Notes: generated by a model not told the origin, from the sequence alone. DNA of 9,849 nt from CAYXPG01 sp964564845 (GCA_964564845.1 CAZMCN010000078.1:1-9849); one strand, 5' to 3'. Positions 1 through 7,252 are shown, counted from the first letter of the stretch. Numbers and translations are program-made.

Positions 1-8
1 TTATAAGC

Positions 9-41
9 TGCTAAAGCTTGTTGCTTAGCGTTTTTCTTTTT
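9..41 (+). terminator. Possible rho-independent terminator for a rightward gene outside the window
   Basis: On the plus strand, bases 10-17 pair with 23-29 (seven pairs with one bulged A at 15, loop TTGTT), followed by G and then TTTTTCTTTTT at 31-41. This is the shape of an intrinsic terminator reading rightward. No plus-strand gene ends here within the window, so it would serve a convergent gene lying to the left. The stem is short and AT-rich and it overlaps the stop of the minus-strand small ORF, so it could be chance. Confidence 0.28.
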
Positions 42-252
42 GGAAAGTACAGTCTAATAAATAAATTCTCAAATTTATCAGATTGTATGTAATTGCCGGA
101 GATAGCATCGCAGTTGTATGGACTGCTTCAAACTCATCATGGTTAAAATCTCTTTTGGCCAGGTGAACAACAATGATAACAAAAAATACGGTGAGCAAAA
201 TCCAAATCAGCCTGGTAACCGGTTGAGAACCAGCGGCACTATTTTTCTTCAT
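25..252 (-). CDS. Small single-pass membrane ORF, possible 5' remnant of a family 39 glycosyltransferase
   Basis: This is a 75-codon ORF. I take the ATG at 252 as its start because GAGGA lies 5 nt upstream; the frame stays open further upstream but only inside the preceding gene. The product has a basic N-terminus, one hydrophobic segment (about residues 15-32, LIWILLTVFFVIIVVHLA), and then the motif RDFNHDEFEAVHT. From memory, TM1 followed by an acidic HDEFEAVHT-type segment is how PMT/ArnT-like glycosyltransferases (GT39) begin, and those proteins run to about 500 residues. Here the likeness fades after roughly residue 50 and the frame ends in an AT-rich tail. It overlaps the last 14 nt of the flavoprotein gene, which suggests translational coupling. 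It may be a truncated or frameshifted pseudogene or a genuine small protein. The GT39 link is pattern recognition, not a search result. Confidence 0.45.
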   Translation of the reverse strand: MKKNSAAGSQPVTRLIWILLTVFFVIIVVHLAKRDFNHDEFEAVHTTAMLSPAITYNLINLRIYLLDCTFQKEKR

Positions 253-1813
253 GATAGTCCTCTTCGGCGTTGACTGCCCAGATGTTGTCTTTGGATTTAA
301 CGCCGGCAACGATATTGTCAACCGCCGTCATAGCCGCCAGCATCGAATGGTCCTGATTGTTATATTTATGCATGCCGTTTCTGCCGACCAAAAACAGGTT
401 TTCAATTTTATCAGTGAAATTTCTGATGACATCGAAGTTATCATAGCTGCCGAAGTAAGCCGGATAAGTTTTAGGCATACGAATGACTACGCTGTCGAGG
501 ACGTCTGCTTTATCGATAACATCGATACTTGCCAGTTCGTCTATTGCAAATTCGGCAAAGTCAGTGTCGGATTTGCTCCATAACTGGTCGCCTTCGTCGC
601 AAAAATATTCCAGCCCCATCCAGACGGTATTGGGGTCTTTGACCATATAAGGACTCCAGTTATTAAAAATCTGGAGCCGGCCGAGTTTCACATCCTTTTC
701 CTGAATGTAAATCCAGTTATCAGGAACAATATCATTGACGGTTTTTAGTTTGGTTCTGTTTTTTATTTTAAGCTTCTTCAGCAGCAGCCCGACGGCTACG
801 AAACCGCGATAGAGCAGGCCATCGGCTATTTTTTTAACATCATCCGGCACAGTCTGTCCGAAGGAGGCTATCAAATCCTTAACAGGCATTGTGGAGAAAA
901 AGTAATCGGCCTGTTGAGTTATCATCTGTCCGGTATTCAACTGCTCTATGCGGGCCTGTACTATAGCGTTGTTCTGAAGCTCCAACCCCGTAACTTTATG
1001 GTTTAGGTGCACCCGTCCGCCCTTTTCGCAAACAAGTTCGGCGACCTGCTGCCACATTTGACCCGGGCCGAATTTCGGATACATAAACTGCTCGATGAGA
1101 GTGGTTTCAGTACTTTTTTGCCCGATAGAGGAGTCCGGCTGGATTATCTTTTTGAGCGCATGAAAAACCGCCCTGGTGATTGACAGACCCTTTATCCTCT
1201 GGGCGCCCCAGTCAGGCTTGATTTGGCTGCAGGGAATGCCCCACACCTTCTCTGTATAATCTTTGAAAAAAGTCAAGTACAGTTCTTTGCCGAATCTGTT
1301 GATAAAGAAGTCTTCGAGCGATTTTTCATCTCTGACTGGGGCAAGGCGAATCCAGCCGTAGCTTAGAGCTATCTTAATAATTCGCTTCAGTCCCAGATTG
1401 GCAAAAGTATTAAGGTTCAGAGCAACAGGGTAATCAAAGAAGTGCCGCTGGAAAAAAATCCGCGACAGGCGGCTGCGAACGAGCATCACATTGTCGGTTT
1501 TTTCCGGGTCGGCAGTATCGGTATCACCTGAAAGCGGGACATTTCTTTGAAGCAAAATATCATCTCTGGCCGGCGCCGACTGTAAAGGGAGGATATTCAT
1601 CCACCACTGCATAACCCTGTCGGACTTTGAGAAAAACCTGTGGCCTCCGATGTCAATTCTGTTGCCTTTATAATTGACGGTCTTCGAAACACCGCCGATA
1701 TCAGCGGTGGCTTCATAAACAATCGGCTTGATTTGAGTTTTGCTAACTAACTCTAAAGCAGCGGTGAGTCCGGCCGGGCCTGCCCCGATTATTATGGCTG
1801 TTTTACTACTCAC
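239..1813 (-). CDS. FAD-dependent oxidoreductase, protoporphyrinogen oxidase / UDP-galactopyranose mutase-like
   Basis: This is a 524-residue flavoprotein of the amine oxidase / protoporphyrinogen oxidase-like superfamily. The N-terminal dinucleotide fold is clear: GAGPAG at residues 10-15 and the ribose-binding acidic residue E34 in IVYEA. IGGHRFFSK (55-63), YTEKVWGIP (186-194) and PKFGPGQMW (246-254) resemble UDP-galactopyranose mutase-like members. The C-terminal FAD segment is NLFLVGRNGMHKYNNQDHSM (472-491). The start is GTG at 1813, preceded by AGGG about 9 nt upstream; a TAG a few codons further up rules out a longer form. No signal peptide or membrane segment is evident, so it is probably cytosolic. 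It follows trkA by 58 nt and overlaps the small GT39-like ORF. Such flavoproteins often sit beside polyprenol-dependent glycosyltransferases, so a role in surface glycan or isoprenoid-lipid metabolism is inferred. The substrate cannot be read from sequence. Confidence 0.9.
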   Translation of the reverse strand: MSSKTAIIIGAGPAGLTAALELVSKTQIKPIVYEATADIGGVSKTVNYKGNRIDIGGHRFFSKSDRVMQWWMNILPLQSAPARDDILLQRNVPLSGDTDTADPEKTDNVMLVRSRLSRIFFQRHFFDYPVALNLNTFANLGLKRIIKIALSYGWIRLAPVRDEKSLEDFFINRFGKELYLTFFKDYTEKVWGIPCSQIKPDWGAQRIKGLSITRAVFHALKKIIQPDSSIGQKSTETTLIEQFMYPKFGPGQMWQQVAELVCEKGGRVHLNHKVTGLELQNNAIVQARIEQLNTGQMITQQADYFFSTMPVKDLIASFGQTVPDDVKKIADGLLYRGFVAVGLLLKKLKIKNRTKLKTVNDIVPDNWIYIQEKDVKLGRLQIFNNWSPYMVKDPNTVWMGLEYFCDEGDQLWSKSDTDFAEFAIDELASIDVIDKADVLDSVVIRMPKTYPAYFGSYDNFDVIRNFTDKIENLFLVGRNGMHKYNNQDHSMLAAMTAVDNIVAGVKSKDNIWAVNAEEDYHEEK

Positions 1814-1871
1814 AATTATAAGCCCTGTCTAAATAACAATGGTTGGCATAAAGAACATTAACAGGTTCATC

Positions 1872-2570
1872 TTACTCTTGCGGCAGCTTAGCCAAATCGG
1901 CGTCGGAGCCGGCAACCATCAGGATGTCATCGGCGTAAATTACGGTGTTGGGCATAGGGACGTTGATAATTCCGGCCTTTTCACCCTTTTCGCTTTTTTT
2001 GCTTTTGCTGTGCTCACTCCTTTTGATTGCGACCAGATTAACGTTGTACTTTTGGCGCAGTTGCAAATCCATAACCGTCTTGCCGTCAAAGCTGGCCGGC
2101 GATTTAACTCGGGCAAGACTATAGCCCGGCGCAAAATCGATTTTCTCTCCAATTTGTGGTGCGATAAGTTTATATGCCCACCTTTGAGCAGACTCAATCT
2201 CCGGATAGATAACCTCAGTTGCTCCGACCTTTGAGAAGACCTCCCCTGCAATCAGGTCCTGTGCCCTGGCATATATCTGCTTTATGCCCATCTGCCGAAG
2301 GTTCGCAACCGTCAGAACCGCGGATTCAAATCCCCCCCCTGTGCCCTGTCCGATGCTGATGATAGCAACATCAACCTTGTCAACACCCTGGGCTTTGAGC
2401 GCCTCTTCATCGGTGCTGTCGAGCCGGACGGCGTGGCTTACCTGGTCTGAAATCAGCTCTACCTCTTCTCTGTTTTTGTCAATCGCGATGACCTCCGCCC
2501 CGCTCATCGCAAGAGCGATAGCCAGCTTCTTGCCGAAATGCCCCAATCCTATTACAGCAAACTGTTTCAT
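1872..2570 (-). CDS. trkA: Trk/Ktr potassium uptake regulatory subunit TrkA (RCK protein)
   Basis: This is a cytoplasmic NAD(H)/nucleotide-binding subunit that gates the TrkH potassium pore. Its 232 residues hold a single RCK unit, as in KtrA-type proteins, rather than the doubled form of E. coli TrkA. The Rossmann motif GLGHFG is at residues 8-13, D31 (VIAID) ends the second strand, and VRLDSTDEEAL follows at 48-58. The RCK-C part runs from about 145 to the end (VPMPNTVIYADDILMVAGSD at 204-223), with a Lys/Ser-rich stretch at 184-199. GTGGG at 76-80 looks like an insertion before FESAVLT and is encoded over an 8-G run. The ATG at 2570 has GAGG 8 nt upstream and lies 15 nt after the trkH stop, so the two genes are surely cotranscribed. 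Confidence 0.93.
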   Translation of the reverse strand: MKQFAVIGLGHFGKKLAIALAMSGAEVIAIDKNREEVELISDQVSHAVRLDSTDEEALKAQGVDKVDVAIISIGQGTGGGFESAVLTVANLRQMGIKQIYARAQDLIAGEVFSKVGATEVIYPEIESAQRWAYKLIAPQIGEKIDFAPGYSLARVKSPASFDGKTVMDLQLRQKYNVNLVAIKRSEHSKSKKSEKGEKAGIINVPMPNTVIYADDILMVAGSDADLAKLPQE

Positions 2571-2585
2571 GGTTGTAGCCTCAAA

Positions 2586-4310
2586 TTAACCGACAAGTAT
2601 GTCCTCGTCCACATATTGGAAATTGGCCTTTTTCGGTTTACCAATAAGCGAAAACCCAACTGCCAACGGTCCTATTCTACCAATCAACATAGTAATTACA
2701 ATGATTATTTTCCCGGCAGAGGTAAGCTGCGAGGTTATGCCGGTTGACAGACCGACAGTTCCAAGGGCAGAGGTTGCCTCAAAAAAAATGTCGAGAAATG
2801 GTGCATCCTCAGTAGCAGTAAGCACTAAAATCGCTGCCGACAGGCAAAGAACACCCGCCAGAGCTACACCGAATGCTTTTCTTATGGTTTCCGGAGGAAC
2901 TCTGCCTCTGAAAACATTCACGTCTTCCCGGCCTGTCAGCAGCGCATACAGAGAAAGGACTATTAAACCAAAGGTGGTGCTTTTTATACCGCCTCCTGTT
3001 CCTCCAGGGGAAGCCCCGATGAACATTAGCAAAATAATTCCAAAGAGGCTGGTCTTGCTCATTTTCGCCACATCGACCGTATTAAAACCCGTCGTTGTCG
3101 AGCTGGAGACTGCTTGAAAACCTGCATTTAGCGCCCTTCCGCCCAGGCCAGGTGTGCTGTCGGTATTTTCGCAGAAGAAAATCAGAATTGAACCAACAAG
3201 GAACAGCGAAAAAGTCACAAATAAGGCAAGCTTGGTGTGGGCCGACAAGCGGCGTGGATGTTTTCTTCTTATAGTTTTGACAAAAAAATTTGACACATCA
3301 TACAACACGAAAAAACCAATCCCTCCGGTTACGCAGATCATACCCACAACCAGGTTGAACAAAGTGCTATGGCGATATTGAGTTAGACTGTCCGAGAAAA
3401 GTGAAAATCCAGCGGTACAGAAGGCAGAGACAGCGTGAAAGAACCCTACATACATGGCTTTGCTGTAAGGGAAATAACGCTGCCACTGGTAGCCCAAAGC
3501 CAACGTGCCAAGCAGCTCAAATACAAAGCTGAAGACTATGATACTCCTTACATATCTAAGAATCTCTACTTTCTCTGGTCGGATGACAGAGCCATTCAAA
3601 TGTACCCTCTCATCAAGAGATAATCTACGACGGCGAAATAACACAATCGAACTAATAAGAATCATGTAACCCAAGCCGCCGATCTGAAACAAAATAAGAA
3701 TAATCATCTGACCAAAAGTAGAATAAACACTGCCGGTATCAACGACAATAAGTCCCGTTGTTGTCACGGCAGACGTAGTTGTAAACAAAGCATCGATAAA
3801 TCTTAAAGGTGGGGCACCATCAGCTAATGACCTGGGCAGCATCAACAAGGCCGCACCGATAACAATCAGCACTACAAAAGTGATAATTAACGTGCGGGTA
3901 GGATTTCGCCCCATTATAATAAGCTTTACCGAGTTAGAGAAAACCTTAAGGAAAACCTCGACCAGCAGATAAGTCCCCACCGCCACGTGCCTGACACTCC
4001 CCGGAGCAAAGTCGGAGAACCAGAAATCCGGGTCTATCATTATGGCCACCAGAGCCGCCAGAAGCGGTATTTCAAACCAGTTAGCAACTACGAATTGTTT
4101 GACGGACCGGGCATTTAGAAGCCGCACTATTTTGCCGACAAGAAAAATGCAAAGCATAGCGACCTGAATTTTATACAAATTCCCCACCGGCACTAAAGGC
4201 TCATCAAAGCCAAACAACATCACAAAGGTTGCCACCACCATTGCAGAGGTAGCAGCCTTGACAAAAATCGTCGCCCTTTCCAACTGTTTGTTCTTGTATT
4301 CAATCGTCAT
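2586..4310 (-). CDS. trkH: Potassium uptake membrane subunit TrkH/KtrB with extended N-terminus
   Basis: This is the pore-forming subunit of a Trk/Ktr potassium transporter in the cytoplasmic membrane. The four pore-loop repeats are all visible: AVTTTGL (181-187), SAFCTAGF (295-302), SSSTTTGF (402-409) and SALGTVGL (514-521), each carrying the filter glycine. The flexible intramembrane gating loop of the third repeat is GASPGGTGGGIK (432-443). At 574 residues it is longer than typical TrkH/KtrB (about 450-490). The surplus is an N-terminal region of about 130 residues with extra hydrophobic segments (about 22-34, 47-62, 78-92, 107-123). The ATG at 4310 has no Shine-Dalgarno, but a strong promoter places the transcription start at that very A. 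trkA follows by 15 nt. Whether transport is coupled to Na+ or H+ cannot be decided from this. Confidence 0.94.
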   Translation of the reverse strand: MTIEYKNKQLERATIFVKAATSAMVVATFVMLFGFDEPLVPVGNLYKIQVAMLCIFLVGKIVRLLNARSVKQFVVANWFEIPLLAALVAIMIDPDFWFSDFAPGSVRHVAVGTYLLVEVFLKVFSNSVKLIIMGRNPTRTLIITFVVLIVIGAALLMLPRSLADGAPPLRFIDALFTTTSAVTTTGLIVVDTGSVYSTFGQMIILILFQIGGLGYMILISSIVLFRRRRLSLDERVHLNGSVIRPEKVEILRYVRSIIVFSFVFELLGTLALGYQWQRYFPYSKAMYVGFFHAVSAFCTAGFSLFSDSLTQYRHSTLFNLVVGMICVTGGIGFFVLYDVSNFFVKTIRRKHPRRLSAHTKLALFVTFSLFLVGSILIFFCENTDSTPGLGGRALNAGFQAVSSSTTTGFNTVDVAKMSKTSLFGIILLMFIGASPGGTGGGIKSTTFGLIVLSLYALLTGREDVNVFRGRVPPETIRKAFGVALAGVLCLSAAILVLTATEDAPFLDIFFEATSALGTVGLSTGITSQLTSAGKIIIVITMLIGRIGPLAVGFSLIGKPKKANFQYVDEDILVG

Positions 4311-4316
4311 AAAACA

Positions 4317-4345
4317 ATTATTAAGCGTCCGCTGTCCATTGTCAA
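4317..4345 (-). promoter_or_regulatory. Sigma-70 promoter for trkH-trkA, predicted leaderless
   Basis: Read on the minus strand, a perfect -35 box TTGACA (4345-4340) is followed by a 17-bp spacer and a -10 box AATAAT (4322-4317; 5 of 6 matches to TATAAT). Placing the last -10 base at -7 puts +1 at 4310, the A of the trkH ATG. The whole promoter fits into the 42-nt gap after recG. This implies that trkH-trkA can be transcribed separately from pcm-recG, and that the transcript has essentially no 5' leader. Confidence 0.62.
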
Positions 4346-4352
4346 ACAGTAA

Positions 4353-6449
4353 CTACGCCACGTCGGCCAGTCCGAGTGAGCTGCCGAACTTTGCCAGCAG
4401 CGCTCTTCGGATATTTCTATGCTTATTTTCTGTTAACATCGGGTCTGAGCCGACCAGTTTGAATGCGTTTCTTCTGGCCATAACCAGCAGCTCATAATCA
4501 TCGATTATATTTGCGATTTTCAAATCCGGCAGTCCGTGCTGCCTCGTGCTGAACAACTCACCGGGGCCGCGCAGCCTCAAATCCTGCTCTGCCATTTCAA
4601 AGCCATCGTTGCTTCTGGTCATAACTTCGATGCGACTTTTGGCCAGGTCGTTCTCAGTTTCAGCAAACAAAAAACAATATGATTTGGCCTGGCCTCTTCC
4701 TATACGGCCTCTTAACTGATGCAGTTGTGCCAGGCCGAATCTGTCCGCTCCCTCAATAACCATTATCGTTGCGTTCGGCACATCCACGCCGACTTCAATC
4801 AAGACGGTGGAAACGAGCACGTCGATTTTGCCCTTTCTAAATTCATTCATAATTTGCTGTTTTTTTTCTGAAGGCATTTGGCCGTGTAGAAGCTCAACGG
4901 TAAATTGCGGAAAAACCTCTTTAGAAAGTTTTTTATATTCATCAGTTGCGGCCTTGACTTCGCTATCCTGCTCGGAGCCTGTAATCCTCGGACAGACAAA
5001 ATACGCCTGTCTTTTGGCTCTGAGACGCTGACGTATAAATTCGTATGCCTTTTTCCTGTCGGCCTTTTCGACCCGGCGTGTAATAACAGTACCTCTTCCC
5101 GGCGGACAATGCCTGATAACCGAAACATCCAAATCACCAAAGGCGGTCATCGCCAGCGTCCGGGGGATAGGTGTGGCCGTCATAACAAGACAATGAGGCG
5201 TGGTTTCCTTTCGCATCTGCGCCCGCTGTCGAACCCCAAATTTATGCTGCTCATCGATTATGACCAGTCCGAGCGACTTAAATTCTATATCCCTCTGCAG
5301 AAGCGCAACCGTCCCGACGACAATATCAATATCGCCTTTCTTTATCTGGCCGAGAAGCCGTTTCCTTCTTTTGCCGGTCAATCCTCCCGTCAGGCAGAGG
5401 CGTTTTACTTTACTGCTTCTCAAATATCTTTCGATACTGATAAAATGCTGTGCAGCCAGAATTTCAGTTGGCGCCATAATAGCGACCTGCTGTTTGTTTG
5501 CAACGGCCAGCAGGGCTGCATAAAGCGCCACGACCGTCTTGCCCGAGCCGACATCACCCTGCAAAAGACGATTCATCGGCTCGGGTTTGGCCATATCCGC
5601 AGCGATTTCGGCGATTGCGGTATTCTGGTCTTCGGTAAGCAAAAATGGAAACCGCTTTCTGATTCGACTGTCGATTTCGTCACTGCAGGGGCAGACAGCA
5701 GCCAATGAAAAATGCTTAACTTTATACCGGCGAAGTGCCAGACCCAACTGCATCAAAAATAACTCATCATACTTTAATCTGCGTTTTGCTTCGGCCAGCT
5801 TCTTCTGGTCCGGCGGTAAATGTATCCATCCAAAGGCGTCTTTTCTATTAATGAAGTTTGTTTGCCTGAGGAACTTTTCATCGTAAAACTCATCGACAAG
5901 CTCATCGAGATTATCGAGCAGAGGCCTGATTATGCGCTTGATTTGCCTGCTGGAGAGCTTGCTTGAGGCGGGATAAACACCGCCGCTGAAATACTCGTCC
6001 GGCCGCGAACTTTTCTCATTGAGTATCATAAATTTTGGATTAGTCATTTGTAACTGATGCTTATAGAGGGCGGCCTTGCCCGAGGCCGTTATCACCTGTC
6101 CGGGTTTTAATTGATCACGGAGAAACCCGCCGTGAAACCACACAATCCTGCACATCCCCGTATCGTCGGCTATCATCGCTTCAAACATAGCCGGTCTGCG
6201 GAAAGTTTGATAGTCCGTTGATTCTACCTGTCCGACAATAGTAACATCCCTGTCGGGTTGTATCCGGTTTATTTTTATCGGCTCGGGTGCAAAAACCCAG
6301 TCCCTCGGAAAATACTCTAACAAATCAGCCACCGTCTCGACGCCCAACTGGGCAAAGGTCTTTGCCCTCGCCGGGCCTACGCCTTTTAAGTACTGCACCG
6401 GCATTGTCAAAGTAAATTTATTTTGCGTTTTTTCAGTTAGTTTTGTCAT
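4353..6449 (-). CDS. recG: ATP-dependent DNA helicase RecG
   Basis: RecG is a superfamily 2 helicase that remodels stalled replication forks and branch-migrates Holliday junctions. The 698 residues match the usual length (E. coli about 693). The N-terminal helix-hairpin-helix-like segment is at about 16-51 (YLKGVGPARAK) and the OB-fold wedge domain at about 68-145. Helicase motifs follow in order: Walker A GDVGSGKT (298-305), APTEILA (326-332), DEQHKFG (399-405), TATPIPRTL (424-432), STVLIEVGVDVPNA (547-560) and QLHQLRGRIGRG (575-586). The C-terminal region with RLRGPGELFSTRQHG (625-639) is the RecG-specific part next to the helicase core. The ATG at 6449 overlaps the pcm TGA as ATGA, so translation is probably coupled; the local Shine-Dalgarno is poor. 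No catalytic residue appears to be missing. Confidence 0.97.
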   Translation of the reverse strand: MTKLTEKTQNKFTLTMPVQYLKGVGPARAKTFAQLGVETVADLLEYFPRDWVFAPEPIKINRIQPDRDVTIVGQVESTDYQTFRRPAMFEAMIADDTGMCRIVWFHGGFLRDQLKPGQVITASGKAALYKHQLQMTNPKFMILNEKSSRPDEYFSGGVYPASSKLSSRQIKRIIRPLLDNLDELVDEFYDEKFLRQTNFINRKDAFGWIHLPPDQKKLAEAKRRLKYDELFLMQLGLALRRYKVKHFSLAAVCPCSDEIDSRIRKRFPFLLTEDQNTAIAEIAADMAKPEPMNRLLQGDVGSGKTVVALYAALLAVANKQQVAIMAPTEILAAQHFISIERYLRSSKVKRLCLTGGLTGKRRKRLLGQIKKGDIDIVVGTVALLQRDIEFKSLGLVIIDEQHKFGVRQRAQMRKETTPHCLVMTATPIPRTLAMTAFGDLDVSVIRHCPPGRGTVITRRVEKADRKKAYEFIRQRLRAKRQAYFVCPRITGSEQDSEVKAATDEYKKLSKEVFPQFTVELLHGQMPSEKKQQIMNEFRKGKIDVLVSTVLIEVGVDVPNATIMVIEGADRFGLAQLHQLRGRIGRGQAKSYCFLFAETENDLAKSRIEVMTRSNDGFEMAEQDLRLRGPGELFSTRQHGLPDLKIANIIDDYELLVMARRNAFKLVGSDPMLTENKHRNIRRALLAKFGSSLGLADVA

Positions 6450-7108
6450 TCTTCAAAACCATGCTCGCCGAAAAGTTTGACAAACCGAACATTGCAGATA
6501 GGTCTATCGATAATTTTGCCCTGTCTTTTTTCGCAGACGACCAAATCCTGCACTCCTGCTGAGCCAATCGGCGCCACCAAAAGACCGCTTTCCGCAAGCT
6601 GCTCGATGAGGGGTGGCGGTATCTTCGGAACCGCTGCGGTAATCATAATTCTGTCGAAAATCTTTGTTTGCGGCCAGCCGCAACTGCCGTCACCAATATA
6701 AAATTCAACGTTAGTAATCCCTAATCGGCCCAGAACCGCCTGAGCCGACTCTGAGAGCTGGCCGAATCTCTCTATCGTATAGACCCTTTTTGCCAGTCTG
6801 CTCAGGACGGCGGCTTGATAACCACAACCGGTGCCAATCTCCAAAACCTCACAGCCCGAATTAAGCCGCAATTCCTGTGTCATCAGGGCAACGATATACG
6901 GCTGAGAAATTGTCTGGCCCATCCCGATAGGCAGCGGCCCATCGGTATAGGCCTGTGACTGATACTGCTGAAGGACAAAATCCTGCCTTGGAACCTCGCC
7001 CATCACCCTGAGCACTTCGGGGTCGGTTATATCGCGGCCCTGAAGGTCACGGCTGACCATCCACCGACGAGCTTCGGCAAACTTATCTTCCGCCTGTCTG
7101 TTTATCAT
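6446..7108 (-). CDS. pcm: Protein-L-isoaspartate O-methyltransferase
   Basis: This enzyme transfers methyl from S-adenosylmethionine to L-isoaspartyl residues in aged proteins, starting their repair. Numbered from the ATG at 7108 (220 residues), it shows the family signature GQTISQPYIVALM (64-76) with its conserved Ser at 68, SAM motif I VLEIGTGCGYQAA (88-100), YTIER with acidic E113, GDGS (139-142), and a C-terminal VRFVKLFGEHGF. The frame stays open to a TTG at 7144 (232 residues), but I prefer the ATG: the protein then starts close to where the family usually starts, and the TTG falls inside a candidate -35 box. Neither start has a Shine-Dalgarno. It is the first gene of the leftward unit and overlaps recG by 4 nt. 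It appears to be a cytosolic protein without a signal peptide. Confidence 0.93.
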   Translation of the reverse strand: MINRQAEDKFAEARRWMVSRDLQGRDITDPEVLRVMGEVPRQDFVLQQYQSQAYTDGPLPIGMGQTISQPYIVALMTQELRLNSGCEVLEIGTGCGYQAAVLSRLAKRVYTIERFGQLSESAQAVLGRLGITNVEFYIGDGSCGWPQTKIFDRIMITAAVPKIPPPLIEQLAESGLLVAPIGSAGVQDLVVCEKRQGKIIDRPICNVRFVKLFGEHGFEE

Positions 7109-7115
7109 AGCTGTA

Positions 7116-7144
7116 ATAATCGCTTTTTGGGCGTGGTTTTGCAA
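7116..7144 (-). promoter_or_regulatory. Weak candidate promoter for pcm-recG
   Basis: On the minus strand TTGCAA (7144-7139; 4 of 6 matches to TTGACA), a 17-bp spacer and GATTAT (7121-7116; 4 of 6 matches to TATAAT) put the transcription start at 7109 or 7108, the start codon itself. The match to consensus is modest. The same geometry as the trkH promoter, and the lack of a Shine-Dalgarno, are the reasons to list it. Confidence 0.3.
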
Positions 7145-7171
7145 ACCAATTTTTGGCGCCGATTAAGTGGG

Positions 7172-7199
7172 TTGCTATTACAGGTCTAAATGGTAAAAT
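7172..7199 (+). promoter_or_regulatory. Candidate promoter for the lipoprotein-nadB unit
   Basis: TTGCTA (7172-7177; 4 of 6 matches), a 16-bp spacer and TAAAAT (7194-7199; 5 of 6 matches) face rightward, about 50 nt before the lipoprotein start. The predicted +1 is near 7206, inside the inverted repeat at 7199-7223. This is the best sigma-70-like pair I could find in the divergent region. Confidence 0.4.
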
Positions 7200-7223
7200 A
7201 TCTGTTGAGCTAACAAACAGATA
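7199..7223. repeat. Perfect 8-bp inverted repeat, possible operator or 5'-UTR hairpin
   Basis: TATCTGTT (7199-7206) and AACAGATA (7216-7223) are exact reverse complements separated by 9 nt. The repeat begins at the last base of the candidate -10 box and spans the expected transcription start. It could be a dimeric repressor site, or a weak stem at the 5' end of the mRNA. No regulator gene is adjacent to suggest which. Confidence 0.45.
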
Positions 7224-7252
7224 ATCCCAAAAATTATTAAGGGGCAGGAAAA

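Noticed and set aside
253..321. Longer form of the small membrane ORF extending into the flavoprotein gene
   Set aside because: The extra 23 residues overlap conserved-frame coding sequence, and the ATG at 252 has a well-placed GAGGA.
1815..1820. Perfect TATAAT on the minus strand just before the flavoprotein GTG
   Set aside because: No acceptable -35 box lies 16-18 bp upstream, and the predicted transcription start (1808) would fall inside the coding region after the start codon. The gene is better explained as cotranscribed with trkA.
1814..1871. Possible terminator between trkA and the flavoprotein gene
   Set aside because: Only a 4-bp stem (GAAC/GTTC) with no following T-run is present, too weak to be a terminator.
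4905..5708. A 267-codon open frame on the plus strand opposite recG
   Set aside because: It lies wholly antisense to recG, whose helicase motifs are intact there. Its translation shows no recognisable domain and no Shine-Dalgarno was noted. It is a by-product of recG codon usage.
7109..7144. Longer pcm form starting at TTG 7144
   Set aside because: A rare start codon without a Shine-Dalgarno adds 12 residues not typical of the family and overlaps the candidate -35 box. It remains possible but is less likely than the ATG at 7108.
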